Positions 17,579 to 26,346 of a stretch of DNA of 64,000 bases are shown piece by piece. This DNA is from Mariniblastus sp. GTDB taxonomy: Bacteria > Planctomycetota > Planctomycetia > Pirellulales > Pirellulaceae. Each line of letters begins with the position of its first letter. Position 1 is the stretch's first letter. The stretch lies in assembly GCA_011523945.1 (NCBI GenBank), contig WTFU01000127.1:1-64000 (forward strand). The letters are read 5' to 3'. Made by a program: the position numbers and the translations under genes. The notes under the pieces were generated by a model that saw nothing but the letters and a program-made list of their open reading frames with translations, had not been told where the DNA came from and searched no databases.

Positions 17579-18544
17579 CTACGCAGGTAGTTCTCCGGCT
17601 TCATTGAAGACACCAATTTTTCGGAACCTCTGGTAGCGCTCTTCCAATAAGGACTCGTGTGGTTTTCCAACGAGGTCTTTAAGCGTCTTCTTTAAATAGG
17701 CCTTCATTTGAGATGCTGTCTTGTGGTGGTCACGATGGGCACCTCCGAGCGGTTCATTGATCACATCATCCACAATTCCCATCTGAAGTAGATTTTTAGA
17801 GGTGAATTTTAAAGCTGTGGCGGCCTTTTCTGCATGTTCAGCGCCTTTCCAAAGAATGCCGGCGCATCCTTCTGGACTGATAACAGAGTAGTAGGCGTGC
17901 TCCATGACTGCGACGCGATCTCCAACACCGATTCCCAACGCGCCGCCACTTCCACCTTCACCAATCACAATGCAGATGATCGGTGTTTTCAACCGAGACA
18001 TTTCATACATGTTTTCCGCGATGACTTGAGCCTGGCCACGTTCTTCAGCACCAATGCCGGGGTAAGCCCCGGGGGTATCGATCAGGCAAATGACTGGAAG
18101 ATTGTATTTTTCAGCCATCTTCATTTTCGCCATCGCTTTGCGGTAGCCTTCAGGATGAGCACAACCGAAAAAGTTCTCGGTTCGATCCTGAAACGTGCGG
18201 CCTTTCTGGTGACCGAGCACCATGACTTTCGTGCGGTCAAGCGAAGCGAAGCCAACACGAATTGCACGATCATCACCAAATAATTTATCACCATGTAATT
18301 CGACGAACTCATCAAATACGAGTGAGAGATAATCAGTAGTGTGAGGTCGATCCTTGTGTCGCGCCACCTGCACCGTTTCCCATGGAGTCAGTTTTCCATA
18401 GATATCGCGTGTTAAATCAGTCAACGACTGTTTCAGGTTCCGAATTTTCTCTGCTGACTCGACAGAGTCGGAAGATTCGGATTCACATTTTTCGATTTCG
18501 AGAGCAAGGTCGGCAATCGGTTGCTCAAATGGCAGATAATCCAT
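17579..18544 (-). CDS. accA: Acetyl-CoA carboxylase carboxyltransferase subunit alpha
   Basis: AccA forms, with AccD, the carboxyltransferase that moves CO2 from carboxybiotin to acetyl-CoA, giving malonyl-CoA for fatty-acid synthesis. The 321-residue protein has the full AccA architecture: an N-terminal 'LPFEQPIADL' helix, 'ARHKDRPHTTDYL', 'GDDRAIRVGFA', 'NFFGCAHPEGYRKA', 'IDTPGAYPGIGAEERGQ' and 'GEGGSGGALGIGVGD', the last two forming the oxyanion-stabilising crotonase-fold loops. Length is normal. It lies 80 bp downstream of the kinase gene on the same strand; accD, accB and accC are not in the window. Confidence 0.97.
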   Translation of the reverse strand: MDYLPFEQPIADLALEIEKCESESSDSVESAEKIRNLKQSLTDLTRDIYGKLTPWETVQVARHKDRPHTTDYLSLVFDEFVELHGDKLFGDDRAIRVGFASLDRTKVMVLGHQKGRTFQDRTENFFGCAHPEGYRKAMAKMKMAEKYNLPVICLIDTPGAYPGIGAEERGQAQVIAENMYEMSRLKTPIICIVIGEGGSGGALGIGVGDRVAVMEHAYYSVISPEGCAGILWKGAEHAEKAATALKFTSKNLLQMGIVDDVINEPLGGAHRDHHKTASQMKAYLKKTLKDLVGKPHESLLEERYQRFRKIGVFNEAGELPA

Positions 18545-18624
18545 GGTGTCTTAAATTGGGTCAGTGGGATGGGAATTGTCACTATCGGACAGATGATCGT
18601 GACTCACAGTTTGCAAATAATTGG

Positions 18625-19497
18625 TTATCGGCGAAAGCCCTCGGGCCGTTGCCCAGATCGGAACATCTGTGTTGACTCAAAAACCTGAAGGAATTCAGTA
18701 AGGTTCTGAATGCGGTCGTCGGGATTTTTAGCGAGCATTAATTTGACCAGGTTTGAAAACTCTCTCGAAGCACCACTGTAGGCTTCCAGTGATGGAATGG
18801 GAGCTTTTAAATGTTTGGTCAATAACTCATCCGGTGAGTTGGCTGAGTAGGGGGTTTTCCCCGATAGCAATTCAAAAATAACACAGCCAAAACCGTAGAC
18901 ATCGGATCGGCGATCCGGATGTTGGCGACGAATTTGTTCCGGAGACATGTAACTTCTAGTGCCACGAATAGCTTTAGGTCGACCAGAAAGCAGTCCCCCG
19001 ATTCCACCTTTTTTTGATCTTAATTTTACGCCGATGGAAAAGTCAATTAATTTGACATGCCCCTGCTCATCCGCGAGGAAGTTGTCTGGTTTTACATCGC
19101 AATGAACCCATCCCTTTTCATGCATGTGCTCCAGTCCTTTGGCGCAACTTCGGATGATGGAAGATACATTGGGCATCATGAATTCTTTACGTTCTCGCAT
19201 TTCAATTTTGAGGTTGCGAGATGGGAACAGTTGCATGGATACGAGTGGGTATCCTTGATCATTGTGGTAACCAAAGATTTTAATCACGTTGGGATGGTCA
19301 AGCTCGGCACCGACTAAGGCTTCGTGTTTCAGTTGGCCAATTTCGTAGCGATCTTTTCGGTAGGTCTCCATTAAAACCTTGAGTGCGATTCGTTCACTCT
19401 CGCCCGTTTTCAACGCTTCCCAAACCTGAGTTGTCGTACCGGCACGAATGAGTCTGAGCAGTTGGAACGGCCCGATAAAGTCTCTGCCTATTGACAT
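18625..19497 (-). CDS. Soluble serine/threonine protein kinase (PknB-like, variant motifs)
   Basis: A 290-residue kinase made of one Hanks-type domain, with no transmembrane segment. Key residues are visible: catalytic Lys40 in 'IALKVL', helix-C Glu59, 'VHCDVKPDN' (Asp134, Lys136, Asn139), Asp152 in the metal-binding motif, 'YMSPEQ' at 183-188 and 'SDVYGFG' at 198-204. Unusual points are HCD instead of HRD, DFS instead of DFG at 152-154, and a glycine loop reduced to 'RAGTTTQV'. Lacking the Arg of HRD suggests it is not controlled by activation-loop phosphorylation in the usual way. It is probably active. It precedes accA by 80 bp, and FHA-type partners could be elsewhere, such as the first gene in the window. 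Confidence 0.88.
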   Translation of the reverse strand: MSIGRDFIGPFQLLRLIRAGTTTQVWEALKTGESERIALKVLMETYRKDRYEIGQLKHEALVGAELDHPNVIKIFGYHNDQGYPLVSMQLFPSRNLKIEMRERKEFMMPNVSSIIRSCAKGLEHMHEKGWVHCDVKPDNFLADEQGHVKLIDFSIGVKLRSKKGGIGGLLSGRPKAIRGTRSYMSPEQIRRQHPDRRSDVYGFGCVIFELLSGKTPYSANSPDELLTKHLKAPIPSLEAYSGASREFSNLVKLMLAKNPDDRIQNLTEFLQVFESTQMFRSGQRPEGFRR

Positions 19498-19683
19498 TTA
19501 TTTCTAATCCATCGATTTCAAGCTTGATAACTCGGGTGTCGCGTCGAACCCCCGATCGCTGTTCATTTTAGTCGAAGATTCGAGGAAACCAAAGTCGACT
19601 TGCCGGGATTGAGCGCTGGTTTGTGCATTCAGCAAACGCTTTAATTTGCCACCATCCTGGCGAGAATTGAGTGTTTTCTGCCA

Positions 19684-20937
19684 CTAAGCTGGAATCAGCT
19701 CGAGCGCTCCGAGAATCGCGTATATCACGAAAGAGGCATAGAGAGCACAAAAGAGGATTCCGGTTCGACGGTTGATCTGCTTCAATTGCCACATGCAAGC
19801 CATCGCAACGCTGGTCAAAATGAACAGAAAGATACGTAATCCAACGACTCCATCCATTGTCTCGCCATTGCTCATCACTAGTTCAATTGGCTCCCATTGG
19901 TGAAGGTAGCAGCTCACGATCAGCGGAATCGACATACCAATACAAACGTCGAACACATTGGACCCAAAGACATTCGACATCGCTCCAGCATCATCACCTC
20001 GGCGAGCTGATCCGAGGGACATAAACGTGTCCGGGATCGAGGATACCGCGGCCGTTAAGATCACCGCGACGAAAAAAGGACTGACTCCGAGTTTATGAGC
20101 CGATTGATTAGTGAGATCGACAAGTAGATAGCACGCTAATGCGGCGACGGCGGTTGCCGAAATAATAACAAGGGTTGAAGTAAATCCATTTAGTCGAATA
20201 TCAAAATAGCCAAAGCAGGCGGATGCAGTTTTGCAATCAGTCGCTTCCATTTCAGTTTTATCTTCCGAAAGTTGATTTCGAAATTGCCGCGTCGCGAGAT
20301 AGAGATGTAATACATAGACGATGTAAGTCAGCAGTGCTGCGACTCCCATCCACCATTCCAGCTTTTCCTGAAACAAGAATACGAGTAGCCCGGCTTGAGT
20401 GAAAATTACCCACATGCCATCCCGGTGAATGACTTCTCTGGATACGGTAATTTGGGGGCGCTCCCGTCGAGAAAAAGAAACGACAATCGCGCAGAGGGCA
20501 GGTATTAGAATTAAATTGTAAATCGAACTTCCTGCGCACGTTGCAACCGTTGACCCGTAACCTTCGGCGCTGGCAAGCATCTGGCTTCGATCGTCCTGAG
20601 TGCCGAAGAGCGCAATTGTTACGAAGAATAAACCGGTAAACAACTCCGGCATGCTGCTCGCCACTGCATCGAGTGTTGCTCCTCTGACCGATGGTGGCAG
20701 ACGCAAGCGGATTCCTACCCACTGGGCAGCATCGGCAAATGGCTCACAGGCCTCAGCGATTAGAATTGAAATGGCCACACAGGCGGAGAGAATAAAGCCA
20801 AGTTCGACGAGCCAGTTTGAGTATTGGTGTGAGGCAATGAAAAAGATCAGCGTCATCGCGATCGCGCCGGCAAAAATCCTGAAACCAGGGTTGAGTTTCC
20901 GATTCGATTCGATCGAATTGTCTTCCGTAGATGCCAT
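19684..20937 (-). CDS. Cation/Ca2+ exchanger (CaCA superfamily)
   Basis: A 417-residue multi-pass membrane protein with two alpha-repeats typical of sodium/calcium and related cation exchangers. The first is around residues 85-142 ('GATLDAVASSMPELFTG' followed by 'CAGSSIYNLILIPAL'). The second is around 285-340 ('AAVSSIPDTFMSL' then 'AMSNVFGSNVFDV'). The conserved acidic residues Glu98 and Asp in the repeats are the cation ligands. It probably exports Ca2+ in exchange for Na+ or H+ across the inner membrane. A hydrophilic loop between the repeats carries 'EDKTEMEATDC'. It lies 51 bp downstream of truA on the same strand. Confidence 0.85.
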   Translation of the reverse strand: MASTEDNSIESNRKLNPGFRIFAGAIAMTLIFFIASHQYSNWLVELGFILSACVAISILIAEACEPFADAAQWVGIRLRLPPSVRGATLDAVASSMPELFTGLFFVTIALFGTQDDRSQMLASAEGYGSTVATCAGSSIYNLILIPALCAIVVSFSRRERPQITVSREVIHRDGMWVIFTQAGLLVFLFQEKLEWWMGVAALLTYIVYVLHLYLATRQFRNQLSEDKTEMEATDCKTASACFGYFDIRLNGFTSTLVIISATAVAALACYLLVDLTNQSAHKLGVSPFFVAVILTAAVSSIPDTFMSLGSARRGDDAGAMSNVFGSNVFDVCIGMSIPLIVSCYLHQWEPIELVMSNGETMDGVVGLRIFLFILTSVAMACMWQLKQINRRTGILFCALYASFVIYAILGALELIPA

Positions 20938-20988
20938 TTCGTTTTAGAAACCGATTCCTAAAGGGGAGGATAATGGAGGGTAATGGTG

Positions 20989-21735
20989 CTAGTAGACAAC
21001 ATGGTCTAAAAATAATCCATGTGCGGGTGCTGTTTGTCCAGCATAGCGGCGGTTTTTTTGATCGCGTACCCAAGCGACCCATTCGATTTCTTCCCTGTTT
21101 TTACCTACTCGAATCAGTGTGCCAACGATATTTCGAACCATATTGTATAGAAATCCGTTGGCGGTAATCGCGATTTCCAATCCCGCGAAATTGTGGACGG
21201 ATTCCGGAGTGACTTGCAGGTCGATGACGTTTCGGATCGTTGTGGAACGCTCGGCACCCGCGCTTTCGAAACTGGCAAAATCATGCTCGCCCGTGATCAA
21301 AACCGCGGCTTTTTGCATCGATTCAAGATCCATCTCCCCCGGCACGTACCAGCAGGTTCTCAATCTGAGTGGGTCCATGATCCTGCCATATTGGACGTGG
21401 TAACGATACGTTTTTTGTTTTGCGTCCCGGATCGCGTGAAACCCGTCAGGGGCCTCCTCTGCGGTTAATACTGAAATGTCAAAAGGTGTTTCCGCATTAA
21501 TGGCCCGAACTATCTGCTGAGTCGGCAATTGGCTTTCGGTGGCGAAGCTGCAGACCTGTCCCAGAGCGTGAACACCGCTGTCGGTTCGCCCACTGGCGGT
21601 GATTCGAAGTTGTTCACCGCTAACCGAAGCCCAGGCAGTTTCGAGACATTGTTGAATGGACCTGCCATTTGGTTGGACTTGCCAGCCAACATAGTCCGTT
21701 CCATCGTACGAAATGACCAGTTTGATATGCCGCAT
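20989..21735 (-). CDS. truA: tRNA pseudouridine synthase A
   Basis: TruA converts uridines 38-40 in the tRNA anticodon arm to pseudouridine. The catalytic aspartate is Asp52 in 'GRTDSGVHA', the diagnostic TruA motif. 'YDGTDYVGWQVQPN' near the N-terminus and 'NGFLYNMVRNIVGTL' near the C-terminus are further family signatures. The ATG at 21735 is chosen because AGGTGG lies about six bases upstream; two in-frame GTG codons just before it are less likely. Length, about 248 residues, is normal. It begins 14 bp after the end of asd, so the two form an operon. Confidence 0.96.
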   Translation of the reverse strand: MRHIKLVISYDGTDYVGWQVQPNGRSIQQCLETAWASVSGEQLRITASGRTDSGVHALGQVCSFATESQLPTQQIVRAINAETPFDISVLTAEEAPDGFHAIRDAKQKTYRYHVQYGRIMDPLRLRTCWYVPGEMDLESMQKAAVLITGEHDFASFESAGAERSTTIRNVIDLQVTPESVHNFAGLEIAITANGFLYNMVRNIVGTLIRVGKNREEIEWVAWVRDQKNRRYAGQTAPAHGLFLDHVVY

Positions 21736-21749
21736 CTGCACCACCTGTC

Positions 21750-22745
21750 TTAAACAAGGAGCTCGGCGATTTGCACAGCATTGGTCGCAGCGCCCTTGCG
21801 GAGGTTGTCACTGACGCACCAAAACGCGAGGCCATTCTCACAGCTAAGGTCTTTGCGAATGCGTCCGACAAAGACGTCATCCCGATCGTCACTGTTGCTC
21901 GGCATTGGATAGACCCCTTGCTCAAGATTATCCATAACTTGAATTCCGGGTGCGGCTTCGAATAACTGAATTGCCTGTTCCACGGAGATAGGTTTTTCTG
22001 TTTCGACTAAAATGGATTCACTGTGGCAATTGGATACAGGGACTCGGACGCAGGTTGGGCAAACCTGAATTGAGTCGTCACCAAAAATTTTCTGGGTTTC
22101 CCACACCATTTTCATTTCTTCCGACGTATAGCCCTGATGTTTCGCAGATCCAATCTGAGGAATGACATTAAAGGCGATTGGATGGGCGAAGGCTTGGTAG
22201 TCCCATGGCTTGTCTTCGAGCGCATTTCGTGTTCCCTCGATTAGATCTGCCTGGCCAGCAACCCCTGCCCCGCTCGTAGATTGGTAAGTTGAAACAACGA
22301 CGCGTTTGATTTTTGAGAAATCATGGAGAGGCTTCATCGCGACAACCATTTGTGTGGTGCTGCAATTTGGACTGGCGACAATACCTTGGTGTTCGGTGAC
22401 CGCACCCGGGTTAACTTCGGGTACAACTAACGGAACATGATCGAGCATCCGATGGTATCCGCTTTCGTCAACGACGATCGTTCCGCGTTCAACCGCCCAG
22501 GGTACGAAAGTTTCAGCGACGTCATCTGGAGTGCTGCCAATGACCAGATCAATGTTGTCGAAAACACTGGGTTCCAATAATTGGATTGTATGCGGTTCAC
22601 CTTTAAACTGAATCGTTTTTCCAGCTGAACGCTGAGATGCGAGAAATGTGATGGTTTCGTAGGGAAAATCCCTTTGCTCAAGTATTTGTCTTACGAGGCG
22701 GCCGACGGCCCCGGTTGCTCCTGCAATGGCAATGTTTTTGGCCAC
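21750..22745 (-). CDS. asd: Aspartate-semialdehyde dehydrogenase
   Basis: Asd reduces beta-aspartyl phosphate to aspartate semialdehyde with NADPH, the branch point to lysine/diaminopimelate, threonine and methionine. The protein has 331 residues. The dinucleotide-binding 'GATGAVG' is at 9-15 and the catalytic cysteine is Cys128 in 'SPNCSTTQ'. 'TYQSTSGAGVAGQ' and 'VRVPVSNCHSE' (with the active-site His) follow as in the family. I choose the GTG at 22745, because GGAG lies upstream and the family begins directly before the nucleotide-binding motif; the longer frame to 22835 adds 30 unrelated residues. Diaminopimelate supply matters for peptidoglycan, which planctomycetes do make. Confidence 0.95.
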   Translation of the reverse strand: MAKNIAIAGATGAVGRLVRQILEQRDFPYETITFLASQRSAGKTIQFKGEPHTIQLLEPSVFDNIDLVIGSTPDDVAETFVPWAVERGTIVVDESGYHRMLDHVPLVVPEVNPGAVTEHQGIVASPNCSTTQMVVAMKPLHDFSKIKRVVVSTYQSTSGAGVAGQADLIEGTRNALEDKPWDYQAFAHPIAFNVIPQIGSAKHQGYTSEEMKMVWETQKIFGDDSIQVCPTCVRVPVSNCHSESILVETEKPISVEQAIQLFEAAPGIQVMDNLEQGVYPMPSNSDDRDDVFVGRIRKDLSCENGLAFWCVSDNLRKGAATNAVQIAELLV

Positions 22746-22934
22746 GCCTAACTCCGAATCAACTGTTGGTAAATGGCTGCGCGAAAGATAGTCGCGCGTG
22801 TTTCTTGGGTTGCCTATTATACGAGGCAGAATCAAAATCCGAAATGACTTGGCATTAATGAATTCTCAATTCGAATACGAACTTTTCAGTTCAGACGGGT
22901 TGGCCTTGACTCAAGTCATGTCTCCTAATTCAAC

Positions 22935-23885
22935 CTATGGTTCTCGAGATCGTTGGAATCTTTTTTTGATCCAGCGAGAATCGACGAAAGCTAGATTGCC
23001 CGCCAGCATTATAAGGCCAAAGGAAAGCATTCCCATGCAAATGCCGATCCCAAGATGAATGGGGATGGCAAAGAACAGCATGATGGGCCGAGTTAATTTG
23101 AACCAAATTAGTGCGGGGTAGGCGCATTCCCAAGCGAGGGCACCGAGGGTGAGTATGGCAACCAACCCCATATGATTAGATATCCACGACATATCAATCG
23201 ACTGATATTCGTAGCTTGCCAAAGCTCCCCAGACGGCTTCCCCATTGAGCCAGGTGGTGCCTTGGAGTTTGCCGATGGCAGCAAAAAGATAGACAATACA
23301 CATGTGAACCTGAATCAATCGAATTGCTATTCGATTGCGAGTGGACGGTCTGCCCTCCCCTGCCCCGCGGCGTTTTGCAAGCCAACCATCAAACGAGTAA
23401 GCACCTCCGCAATTTCCAATAGCGAGATAAATACAGAGAAAACTGCTGATTTGATCGAGCCCAAAGTTCGCGCCGGTTCCGCGATTCGCGTATGAAATGA
23501 TCAAAAGCGTCGTCAAAATGGACGTCCAGTTCGTCCAAATCCCAAGCGTGAACATGGTGATCGTGATTAACCCGAGGACGTGAATTACGATTAGTGATTG
23601 GTTGCTGGCGAACCAGTCGAAATGACTCCATGCAAACGGACTATCGAATAGTAACGCACGGTATTCCAGTGGTAGTAAGCCATCGACACCTAAAAATATA
23701 GAGAATTGAAGGCCCCAGGTAAGATGTGTGTAAAACACGATTAGGCCGACGATTATTCGAATTAGCCCTAAAATGCAGGGGGATTCTGGTTGAAACCAGA
23801 ACTGATTCCAAGCTTGGTTCCACGCATGAGAAAACGTGGCGAAAGGGCCGGACTGGGTAGGCGTGGTTTCTAGATTTGTTTTCAT
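22935..23885 (-). CDS. HTTM-domain membrane protein (vitamin K gamma-carboxylase-like)
   Basis: A 316-residue multi-pass membrane protein of the HTTM (horizontally transferred transmembrane) family, whose best known member is the eukaryotic vitamin-K-dependent gamma-glutamyl carboxylase. Recognisable are 'LGLIRIIVGLIVFYTHL' near the start, 'FLGVDGLLPLEYR', 'TLGIWTNWTSILTTLLIISYANR', and the lumenal 'IQVHMCIVYLFAAIGKLQG..WLNGEAVWGAL'. Its function in bacteria is unknown; whether carboxylation occurs is unproven. It overlaps the upstream partner by four bases (ATGA), so translation is coupled. Confidence 0.82.
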   Translation of the reverse strand: MKTNLETTPTQSGPFATFSHAWNQAWNQFWFQPESPCILGLIRIIVGLIVFYTHLTWGLQFSIFLGVDGLLPLEYRALLFDSPFAWSHFDWFASNQSLIVIHVLGLITITMFTLGIWTNWTSILTTLLIISYANRGTGANFGLDQISSFLCIYLAIGNCGGAYSFDGWLAKRRGAGEGRPSTRNRIAIRLIQVHMCIVYLFAAIGKLQGTTWLNGEAVWGALASYEYQSIDMSWISNHMGLVAILTLGALAWECAYPALIWFKLTRPIMLFFAIPIHLGIGICMGMLSFGLIMLAGNLAFVDSRWIKKRFQRSREP

Positions 23886-24718
23886 TCGTCTGACCCAATT
23901 ATTGTTTTTGGGTCAGCGGCGGTCGCGGGGCGATAACCATCGGCATCTAGTTCGCCAATTTTATTTAACGGTAGAAGTAGTTGTTCTGAGTTGAGTTTCA
24001 GCCCGTCTAAAACTTCTTCTGGAAACGGGATGCTTCGTTCTTGGCTGAAAAGCTCTATTGACGATGCATCGTGCTGCTCAAGCAGAACTTGGGCTACAGA
24101 CTTGGCCAGGGAATTGATTCTTTCTGAAGTTCGTTGGTGGTAGTGGAGTTCCCGTTGGCGATCCATTTGCAATCGCTTTACTTGGTTTGTCTGGTTCGCT
24201 GAAGCTAATCTTGCCACTTGCCGTTCATAATCTGCGGTGCGATTTTTCAAGAAATTTGGATCTGCCTGACTTGCGTGTTCTACAAAGAGGGTTTCGCTCA
24301 GCATGAACCAGCGATGGTAAATTAAACGGGGTTGCTGGGTTTGACGATCGGGAAAAAATCCCTCAAATTTTGATCCGTCACTTCTCACGCCCCGAAAGAC
24401 CAGCCGATGCGTTGGCCCAGGATCAGGGCCAAAAAAACGATAACCATGGCCTAAGAATAGAATGCGATGTAATGGGGCAAGTCGTTCTGCAATTGGACTG
24501 CTGAAATGTTTCGATGCAATTGGATTCGCAAGCGGTCCGATGACCACCACGAATAAGTAAAACAAAATTAACACGGTGGCAATTGCCCGTGCGGTGGGTG
24601 ACCAATGGAAGGTTGGATTGGAGTTCGACTGTTGGTCGGTTGGCCCTGAGAGTGCGTGCTCAAACTCGGATCGATTTGATCGATTCTTAGATTTCGTATT
24701 TCGTTTGCGATTTGCCAT
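23882..24718 (-). CDS. Membrane-anchored partner protein of the HTTM gene
   Basis: A 278-residue protein with a basic, Asn/Ser-rich N-terminus, one transmembrane helix (about residues 45-65, 'AIATVLILFYLFVVVIG'), and a large periplasmic domain. That domain contains the characteristic 'RILFLGHGYRFFGPDPGPTHRLVFRG' region in two pieces, a Gln/Arg-rich helical stretch that could form a coiled coil (about residues 165-225), and a mixed C-terminus. I do not recognise a catalytic motif. The ATGA overlap with the HTTM gene indicates they work together, perhaps as a two-subunit membrane enzyme; that is inference. Confidence 0.68.
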   Translation of the reverse strand: MANRKRNTKSKNRSNRSEFEHALSGPTDQQSNSNPTFHWSPTARAIATVLILFYLFVVVIGPLANPIASKHFSSPIAERLAPLHRILFLGHGYRFFGPDPGPTHRLVFRGVRSDGSKFEGFFPDRQTQQPRLIYHRWFMLSETLFVEHASQADPNFLKNRTADYERQVARLASANQTNQVKRLQMDRQRELHYHQRTSERINSLAKSVAQVLLEQHDASSIELFSQERSIPFPEEVLDGLKLNSEQLLLPLNKIGELDADGYRPATAADPKTIIGSDE

Positions 24719-24848
24719 TGCCAGCGCGAGGGTATCGTTGATTGCGATGCGGCAAATGTCTGCCGTCGTGAACCTAGTCTAGTTTAGGAATGAGCTGGAG
24801 CAAATTAAGCCTAAGGTTGTCCGCGGAATTCCAATTACTGCTTTATAC

Positions 24849-24883
24849 AAAAAAACAAACCACCAAAACACTTGGTGGTTTGT
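24849..24883 (-). terminator. Rho-independent terminator of the TIGR03000 gene
   Basis: A perfect 12-bp inverted repeat (arms 24855-24866 and 24872-24883) with a 5-base loop is followed on the minus strand by seven T residues (24849-24855). It lies about 30 bp past the stop codon of the TIGR03000 protein gene. Confidence 0.9.
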
Positions 24884-24913
24884 CAGGCATAAAGCTTGTT
24901 TAACTATAATTCG

Positions 24914-26005
24914 CTAGTTCTTGGCGAATTGGGATGCTAATGAATCCTCATCATGGAACGAAAATGAATAGGACTGACCCGCGAAAAGATCGACGGTCTT
25001 TTCCTGTGTGATCATTTCACCATTACGTTCGAATTTGACTTCGATTTTGTAATCTTTCCAAGTCTTTCCAAAGGGAAGCTGGTTGGTGGTGAAAGTTCTC
25101 AACTTACCATTCTTTTCGGTACGAGTTCCGCAAAGCGTAACAACTGCGTCCGCTGGAACTTCCAGTTTTAGCGTTGTTGCAATCGCAGTCTTTGCAGGGG
25201 CGGCCGAATCAAAATCAAATCGAATCGTTTCATTTTTGCCAGGCGTCAATTTGACCAATTTAGTTTTGATCGTCTCGACTCCATCTCGATTGAGGACTGC
25301 CTTTACACTGTAACGATGCTCTTTGCCGATTTCCAAATTGGTAGAACGATAACTTCGACTGGATCCTTCTGTTTTGGTTAAGCGATCGTTAATGAAAACT
25401 TTAGCGTCGTTAGGCAACTGGACCTTCAAGATTGAAGAACCGACAGCTGGTTTATCCTTGTTGTCTGTGTCCGTGCCAATTGAGTTAGTGGAATTCCCAG
25501 GTTGGCCTTGTGCTGCAGGACCCGGACTATCAAGCATTGAGTTGATCGAGCCACCATCAGGAATACGTGGCGCGTTCTGTGGAGATTGTTCTAAAATCGA
25601 ATTGGGGCCGACAGATCCTGACATGGTATCGCCGTAAGGTGCCATCATGGAGAGACTGCCCGCTCCAGCATCCCAACCGCCGCAGCAACCGTAATTCGAA
25701 GTCCCCCACATTCCGATTGACGGACGATAAAAGCCCCCACAGCATCCGCCGCAGGAGTGGTAACCAATGTTAGAAATGCGATAGCCAATTCGGCCTAGGA
25801 GATTTCTAACGGGCGTTCGGTAGACCCGTTGTACGCCACCGGAACTACCACCGCTGCAGGCAAAACTTCCGGTTGAACCGTAGGTAGTTGTGGTGCCACC
25901 CCAACCACCGCTGTTAGCCAATGCATCACCGATCGTGATTACAGAAAGACTAAGTGAGAGGGTTGCGACTATTGCTAAACCCCTCAAGGAATTGAACCCA
26001 GTCAT
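24914..26005 (-). CDS. Exported TIGR03000-domain protein with Gly/Cys-rich N-terminal region
   Basis: A 363-residue protein with a signal peptide (to about residue 30, 'GDALANS'). The N-terminal third is Gly/Ser/Tyr/Cys-rich, with 'SCGGCCGGFY' and 'GCCGGWD', likely disulfide-linked or surface exposed. Two TIGR03000 beta domains follow, near residues 196-265 and 273-350. Each begins with 'ILKVQLP.DAKVFIN' or 'LKLEVPADAVV' and ends with the 'V.L..G....F.F' strands. TIGR03000 is an uncharacterised domain found almost only in planctomycetes and is thought to act in the envelope. It has its own terminator. Confidence 0.8.
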   Translation of the reverse strand: MTGFNSLRGLAIVATLSLSLSVITIGDALANSGGWGGTTTTYGSTGSFACSGGSSGGVQRVYRTPVRNLLGRIGYRISNIGYHSCGGCCGGFYRPSIGMWGTSNYGCCGGWDAGAGSLSMMAPYGDTMSGSVGPNSILEQSPQNAPRIPDGGSINSMLDSPGPAAQGQPGNSTNSIGTDTDNKDKPAVGSSILKVQLPNDAKVFINDRLTKTEGSSRSYRSTNLEIGKEHRYSVKAVLNRDGVETIKTKLVKLTPGKNETIRFDFDSAAPAKTAIATTLKLEVPADAVVTLCGTRTEKNGKLRTFTTNQLPFGKTWKDYKIEVKFERNGEMITQEKTVDLFAGQSYSFSFHDEDSLASQFAKN

Positions 26006-26346
26006 TGTTGTTTTTACTCCGAAGAATTCTCGTCATGATGAGGAAATTGGATCGGTGCGAGCGATCGTTATCCTGAAATTAGGCTCCAAAACTCATGGCT
26101 CCCAACGGTGTTCAGAATAACAGGCGAGAATGTTAATTCAAGTCGATTGGGTCGTTTTGAGTGTCTGGGTTAGTTTTGCGGCCGGAAAAGCTCGGTTTCT
26201 AGCGCGATTTTACTGAAATTACGAGTCAGCTTGATACTGTTCCGCTCTCCGATCGGTAATTTGTTGAAAAGTGGGAGGTCAGGGCGATGATAATTCAACG
26301 ATGTCGGCTAGAAGCCTCTGTGGCAGGCGAATGGTAGTTTCGCTTG
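26006..26346. other. Intergenic region (341 bp) upstream of the TIGR03000 gene
   Basis: This stretch lies between the end of the methyltransferase gene and the start of the TIGR03000 gene, both on the minus strand. It must carry the promoter of the latter, but I see no convincing pair of promoter hexamers, no terminator for the methyltransferase, and no coding signal. Confidence 0.4.
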
